NCBI GenBank assembly: GCA_937915835.1
Contig: CALGHA010000052.1
Span: 1 to 7,177, forward strand
Direction: 5' to 3'
Length of the DNA stretch: 7,177 bases
Source of the DNA: an uncultured Fretibacterium sp.
GTDB taxonomy: Bacteria > Synergistota > Synergistia > Synergistales > Aminobacteriaceae
Positions 1-5,000 of the stretch are shown one piece after another (position 1 is the stretch's first letter; the number at the start of each line of letters is the position of its first letter). Below the pieces are notes generated by a model, which saw nothing but the letters and a program-made list of their open reading frames with translations, did not search any database and had not been told where the DNA came from. A program made the translations under genes and the position numbers.

Positions 1-169
1 GAGGAAGGCTATTGAGGAAGTTACAGCGAAAGTTGCTAAGGCTCACGGCTTCGACCTTAACGCTACGGAGGAACTCTCGGAAGATGAGCTTGAAGCTGTA
101 GCAGGCGGTGGCTGTTCTAAGTGCATTGATTTTGGTCAACTTTGTTGCGATAGGGGTGAGATGGTATAA
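1..169 (+). CDS. Nif11-type RiPP precursor peptide, 3' part only
   Basis: This is the C-terminal part of a short precursor peptide; the start lies left of the window. Codons are read from base 2 and end at TAA 167-169. The visible leader is acidic and helical and ends in LSEDELEAVAGG, the usual end of Nif11-like/double-glycine leaders. The core after Gly-Gly is about 19 residues, GCSKCIDFGQLCCDRGEMV, with four Cys in a CxxC-x6-CC pattern. By family knowledge, such leaders guide a modifying enzyme and are removed by a C39 peptidase-type exporter at the GG. A second precursor follows after a 32-base gap and shares the leader but not the core, so the two are probably co-transcribed with the radical SAM gene downstream. 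The Cys-rich core suggests thioether or similar chemistry, but the product class is inferred. The visible part has no defect. Confidence 0.8.
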   Translation, partial: RKAIEEVTAKVAKAHGFDLNATEELSEDELEAVAGGGCSKCIDFGQLCCDRGEMV

Positions 170-187
170 TTTTATAACAATATTTTT

Positions 188-193
188 AGGAGG
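188..193 (+). promoter_or_regulatory. Shine-Dalgarno site of precursor 2
   Basis: AGGAGG lies 8 bases before the ATG at 202-204, which is an ideal match and spacing. It decides the start of precursor 2. The GTG at 249, which opens the uninterrupted downstream frame, has no such site, so the gene must begin at 202 and the frame is lost in between. Confidence 0.85.
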
Positions 194-201
194 TAAATAT
201 C

Positions 202-500
202 ATGTCAAATATGAAGGAATTTTTTGATCTCGTCTCGAAGATGCTAATGTGAAAACCGAACTCGGCCTAGAGACCGTCAAGGCATTAACGGCACTTCTCG
301 CTGAAAACGGTTTGAAGGATGACGCGAGGAAGGCTATTGAGGAAGTTACAGCGAAAGTTGCTAAGGCTCACGGCTTCGACTTGAACGCTGTGGATGAACT
401 CTCAGATGATGAGCTTGGTGCTGTTGCTGGAGGTGATCAAGGCCCTTGCTATAGTTGCATATCCGGAGAATGCGGTAACTGTCAACATGTAGGTGTCTAG
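202..500 (+). pseudogene. Nif11-type RiPP precursor peptide with a one-base frameshift in the leader
   Basis: This is a second precursor with a strong ribosome binding site. From ATG 202 the frame reads MSNMKEFFDLVSK and then hits TGA at 250-252. From GTG 249 another frame runs open to TAG 498-500. Adding one base (for example a G after 240, making AAG-GAT-GCT-AAT-GTG) joins them into a 99-residue peptide. The joined N-terminus, with FFDLVSKDANVKTEL, resembles the start of Nif11-like leaders. The leader ends LSDDELGAVAGG and the 21-residue core has four Cys in CxxC-x4-CxxC (CYSCISGECGNC). Its expected role is substrate of the downstream radical SAM enzyme, followed by cleavage after GG and export. 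Bases 326-380 are identical to 1-55 of precursor 1. The missing base could be a real mutation or a sequence error. If real, the ribosome stops after 16 codons and only a weak internal GTG start could give a leader-truncated peptide. Confidence 0.8.
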
Positions 501-513
501 AATTAAACGTTGC

Positions 514-563
514 GCTGAAAAAGTGCCTGAAAGAAAAAATTTTCTTGGGCAGTAGCTTTTTTT
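514..563 (+). terminator. Hairpin with T-run between precursor and maturase, possible attenuator
   Basis: TGCC (524-527) pairs with GGCA (548-551) and AAGAAAA (531-537) with TTTTCTT (540-546), with a small internal loop between them. GCT (514-516) can also pair with AGC (554-556), closing the structure next to seven T at 557-563. This resembles a Rho-independent terminator between a precursor gene and its enzyme gene. Partial read-through at such a site would keep precursor made in excess over enzyme, a common RiPP arrangement. The stem is A/T-rich with internal loops, so termination is likely incomplete. The call rests on eye-read pairing only. Confidence 0.45.
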
Positions 564-1965
564 GAAAGAAGATCATATTCTGTATTACAGACTTAAAGAT
601 AATTATACTTTACGCGGTTGGAATGACCGTCCTTATGCCATCGTTGACAAAAAGACGGGAGAAGCTGACTTCATTACGTCCCCAAGAATGAAAGCTCTTG
701 AGCTATGCAACTGAGAAAAATTGACTTATCTATGCCGTTCATCTCGGATAATGCCAGAAAATTAATCACTGAAGCCGAAAAAATTGGTTATGTTGAGCAG
801 TGCCGGCCTGGTGAAAGCATAAAAGAAGAGCAAAAATATAAACAATATCCAAATCGTTATATTCATGATATTCACTGGTCAATCACGGGAAATTGCAATT
901 ACAGGTGCAAGCATTGTTTTGTCTCGATCCCGAACGCGCCGATATTTGAGCTTCCTCATGAAAAAGTTATGAACATAATTGACCAGTTAGACAAAGCCGG
1001 AGTTCGAAGAGTTTCTTGGACGGGAGGCGAGCCATTCATACGCAAAGATTTTGTTGATTTGATCGACGCTCTCAGTGAACGAAATATTATATCTGGAATA
1101 TATCAACACGAACGGTTCGTTAATAACTGAAAAAGTCTTGAACGAGCTTGCAAAACGTAACGTCATGCCTTACATGAGAATAAGTTATGACGGTTTAGGC
1201 TGTCATGATTGGCTTCGAGGTGTAATGGGCTCTGAGGAAAAAATTAATCGAGCATTTGAGCTGTGCCGTGATATGGGATTTCCGACTTCTGCGAGCATGG
1301 TAATTCACAAGGGGAATTGTCATACGTTAAGGGCTAGCGTAAATCATCTTGCTAAATTGGGAGTAAAGCTGTTAAAAACTTTATATGCTGCGAATGTCGG
1401 AGAATGGCTGAAACGTAACGGACAAGGCTCAATGAGTATTGAGGACATGTGCCGGCTTTATCTTGACTATATCCCCCACTTTTACGAGGACGGAATGCCG
1501 TTGAGCGTAATATTCACATCGTTTTTCCGTGCGTTTACGGACAATCCTGATTATTACAACATCGAGTATTACACAGAAAATATTAATCCTAATGAGAGCT
1601 TTTTATGCGGCAAAATCATGAGTGCTTCGTATATTGCTAATGACGGACGAGTTCTTCCGTGTACGGTTGTTGACGGCTTCAAAGTTCGGGAGAATTATCC
1701 GACATTATTCGAGAAAAGTTTTGCGGAATGCATATCAGCTCCGGATTTCATGAAGTTCATAACGATGACACCGAGCGATGTTCGTAAAGCTAACGAGAAA
1801 TGCAGACCGTCATTATTATATTTAGGCAAAAATGATGTAAACGCCTCAAACGATGTCAGCTGCACTTTATTTTACGGAGGCTGGATAAAAAAGATTGTCG
1901 AGACTATGAAGAAAGTCCGGCCGTCTGCAGAAGGGCCTGTTAAAGATTTAGCGTTTTTGGAGTAA
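562..1965 (+). pseudogene. Radical SAM/SPASM peptide maturase, broken by two frameshifts
   Basis: This is a probable RiPP-modifying radical SAM enzyme in three frame segments. Segment 1 (TTG 562 to TGA 712-714) gives YYRLKDNYTLRGWNDRPYAI, typical of the N-terminal leader-recognition region of such maturases. Segment 2 (about 705-1100, TGA after codon 1130 region) carries CNYRCKHC at 894-917, the CxxxCxxC motif that binds the 4Fe-4S cluster and SAM, and TGGEP at 1020-1034. Segment 3 (about 1102-1965) begins INTNGSLITEKVL, continues the barrel, then has FLCGK and DGRVLPC, the start of a SPASM domain. Removing one T near 1101 joins segments 2 and 3; one base missing (or two extra) between 702 and 714 separates 1 and 2. 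The two shifts cancel, so the whole equals about 467 residues. Near 1801-1863 the usual CxxC-x5-CxxxC block of SPASM appears lost: NEKCR runs straight into PSLLYLG. No good Shine-Dalgarno precedes TTG 562, and TAG 553-555 blocks extension upstream. Intended substrates are the two Cys-rich precursors upstream. Family assignment is firm; the reaction (thioether or other) is not. Confidence 0.85.
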
Positions 1966-1971
1966 AAGAAA

Positions 1972-1998
1972 TCCCCTGCCCATGATGTGAGCGGGGGA
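1972..1998. terminator. Bidirectional hairpin terminator between convergent genes
   Basis: TCCCCTGC (1972-1979) pairs with GCGGGGGA (1991-1998), including one T-G wobble, around an 11-base loop. On the + strand it is followed by a T-rich stretch (2002-2023). On the - strand it is followed by TTTCTTTT, the complement of 1963-1971. It lies 7 bases after the maturase stop and 16 bases beyond the stop of the opposing gene, so it can end transcription from both sides. Confidence 0.8.
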
Positions 1999-2014
1999 AA
2001 CTATTTTAATTCTT

Positions 2015-5000
2015 TTATTTTATTGCGATTACAGGAGAATAAATCAAGTTCTTGTTCAACCATATGGAGATTGAAATTTTTCGGCTTTCAGGAACGCTTG
2101 AAATCTCCTCGCCTGCTTCATCATAGAACTCTACAATTTCATCGTCCTCTGAAGGTTCCGAGCTATTTGCAATGTAAATTAATTCTGCCCCTTCAGTTGC
2201 ATCATCACTCAGAGTAACATAAAAATCATACAAGCCTTCTTCATCAACAGAGACAACAGGAAGCTCCGCAACAATCACATAGTCAAAAGTATTAATTTTC
2301 TCTGTGAGATTTACACCTTCGGGAGCATTAACGGTTACGCTTGCATAAATTTTTCTTGAAACCTCTTCAACATTTTCAACTTCCCCAAATTTTATGTTTC
2401 CTGTAGTCTCTCCAAAACTTTCTGCTTTTGCTGAAGTTGAAGCGGCCGCAACTTTGAGTGTGAAACTCTTTGTAGCATATCCGTAATCATTTGTTGCCTT
2501 GAGCTTGAATTTGAACGTTCCGTTTTTGGTCGGAGTGCCTGTAATTTTTCCCGTTGTTTTCTTCAGAGTTAATCCGTCAGGAAGCGTTCCGGATTTAAGC
2601 GTCCATTTTATCGGCGTTGTCCCTGAGGCTTTGAGGGTAACGCTGTATTTCTTGCCCTTTGTGCCCGCTGTAAGAGTTGCTCCGGTTGAGATTGATGGTT
2701 TTTCTCCTATGATTAACGTAAATTGTTTGTCATATTGGCCAAAGTCGTTTTTAGCCCTAACCTTAAATGTAAATGTTCCTGACTTAGTTGGAGTGCCCGT
2801 AATTTTCCCTGAGGATTTCTTTAATGACAGCCCCGAAGGAATTGTACCTGAAACTTTCGACCAAGTAAGCGGAGTTGTACCTTTAGACTTTAGAGTAACA
2901 CTATACGCTGTATCTTTTATGCCTGTTGTCAAATCTGCACCAGTTGAAATTTTCGGCTTTGTTCCAATTGTGATTGTGAACGTTTTATCCGCTTGACCGT
3001 AATCATTCGTTGCTCTGAGTTTGAAGGTAAACGTGCCGTCTTTAGTGGGAGTACCTGTAATTTTCCCAGAAGATTTTTTCAGAGATAAACCTGTAGGAAT
3101 TGTGCCAGATACTTTCGACCACGTGATATCTTTTGTCCCTGAGGCCTTAATTGTCTGCGTGTAAGTCGTGCCGTTAATCCCATTTGGAAGCGTTGAAGTT
3201 GAAATTGAGGGCTTTTTGCCGATCGTGAGTGTGAAAGTTTTATTGACATAGCCCGCGCTGTTCGTTGCTCGAATCTTGAACTTGAATGTGCCTTCCTGTG
3301 TAGGAGTTCCGGAGATTTTTCCTGTCGACTTGCTGAGCTTCAGACCTTCGGGAAGTGTTGTGCTCGAAACCAGCTTCCATGTGATTGGCGCTGAACCTGT
3401 TGCTTGAAGAGTGAGGCTGTAACTTGCCTTATAAGTCGCATTCTTAAGAGTTGCTCCGGTTGTGATTGTCGGTTTCATTCCTTCCATGACAGTGAGTGTA
3501 AATTCCTTAGAATCCTCACCGTAATAATTCGAAGCCCTTAAAGTGAATGTAAAGACACCCTGCTTCGTCGGGGTTCCAGAGATTAAGCCATATTCTCCAA
3601 GCGTCAGGCCGTCCGGGAAATTTCCTGTTGTACAAGTCCAAGTGATATATTCCTGACCTTTAACTTCAAGTTGATGACTATAAGCCTGTCCGACAAAACC
3701 TGCATTAAGTTCACCTGTTAAAATCGTCGGCTTTTCTTTAGTGGGATAAATTACTTCTATACCTTCATCGCAGACTAAATCCGTGAGTTTCGGGCAGCGA
3801 TCAACATATAAAGTTTTTATATTATTGCCACTGCAGTGAAGCTTTTCGAGTTCCGAGCTTTCATCAAGATTAATTATAGAGATATCGTTATTGCTGCAAT
3901 AAAGCTCCCGAAGTTTCGGTGCCTGACTGACATCTAAATTTTTCAGTTTATTATCGTAGCAGGAAAACATAAATAATTCAGGCTTAGGGCCTACATTCAT
4001 ATTCTCAAGCTGATTTTCAGGACAATAAATCTGCGTGAGTTTTGTGCAATTCGAGATGTCCAGATAAGTGAGATTGTTGTGCGTCACATCAATCCCTTCA
4101 AGCTCTGTGCAATTATTAAGATTAAGCCAAGAAAGCTGATTATTTCCTGCCCAAAATCCCTGGAGATTTACGCAATTATCGAGATAAACACTTGTCAATT
4201 GATTATCGTAACATGCAATTCCGAGTAATTTATCGTTACTAGTCAAGTCTAACTCAGTAAGGTTATTATTAGGACATGTTAGATATTGCAGAGCTGAGAA
4301 AATTCCTACTCCCTTAAGACTGTTAATACCCTGACCAGAGACATCAATGACTACAACATTTGAAATTTCTTCTTCTTGAAGCGATTTATCTCCATTGAAA
4401 TCAATATTTTGAAGTATGAAATTTCTGAAGTTTTCATCAGGGAAAATCGTTTCATCGATAATTATCTCAGGCGCTTTATACTCTTCGGCACTAATTGAAA
4501 GCTCTCTAGAATCAGACCCTGAAATATTTGAAGCCTCAACAGTGAATGTGAATTCTCCCAGTTCCTCAAGGGTTCCTGTTATTATTCCTTCGGAAGAAAG
4601 CTCAAGCCCTCCCGGAAGTCTTCCACTAACAAGGCGCCAGTTAATTAACGGAGTGCCTGAAGCCTGAAGTTCAGCGTTGTATTTTTTCCCGAGCGCGGCT
4701 TTATCCAAGCTGACAGTGATAATTTGAGGCGCTTCGAGTTCATTTCCAACATTGACGAATATACTCGCGGTTAATCCTGCGTATGAAGCTGTGAGTTTTG
4801 TGCTGCCTTTTGCGAGTGCGTGAACTAAGCCGTCATCTCCGACAAAAGCGACGGAAGGTTTTGAAGAAGTCCAGACTGTGCCCATTAACGGTGAAGATAT
4901 ATTGAAGGTTAAGCCGTTGGAAGTTCTCGCATATAATTCTATAACAACGTCTGAGCTGACATCGACAAAAATTACATTGTCACTATAAAGCCAGAATAAC

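Noticed and set aside
249..500. A complete 83-residue precursor starting at GTG 249
   Set aside because: It has no ribosome binding site and lacks the leader's N-terminus, while ATG 202 has a perfect one and encodes the missing residues in the neighbouring frame.
361..576. 71-residue open frame on the - strand across precursor 2
   Set aside because: It is a shadow of the precursor coding sequence, basic and low in complexity, without a ribosome site or recognisable motif.
700..1104. Stop-codon recoding or programmed frameshifting as the explanation for the split maturase
   Set aside because: Reading TGA 712-714 as an amino acid leaves the wrong frame with further stops, and I see no clear slippery heptamer with a downstream structure at either junction. 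Three separate shifts make programmed events unlikely.
705..1130. ATG 705 as the genuine start of a separate protein overlapping the upstream reading frame
   Set aside because: The frame before it encodes the expected maturase N-terminus, and the product would be cut off after the TGGEP region without a complete barrel.
1075..1965. An independent 296-residue protein
   Set aside because: It begins in the middle of a radical SAM barrel and lacks the CxxxCxxC motif, which lies in the upstream frame of the same gene.
1987..2217. 76-residue + strand frame starting inside the terminator
   Set aside because: It is antisense to the acidic C-terminal domain of the large protein, and its composition is that of a shadow frame.
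2499..2996. 165-residue + strand frame with internal repeats
   Set aside because: Its repeats are the complement of the He_PIG repeats of the opposite gene; repetitive coding DNA often leaves open antisense frames.
2447..4291. CRISPR array or other DNA-level direct repeats
   Set aside because: The periodicity (63 bp and about 255 bp) is fully explained by protein repeats, with in-frame substitutions and no spacer structure.
4416..4667. 83-residue + strand frame
   Set aside because: It is a Ser-rich shadow antisense to the lone He_PIG repeat and linker, with no supporting features.
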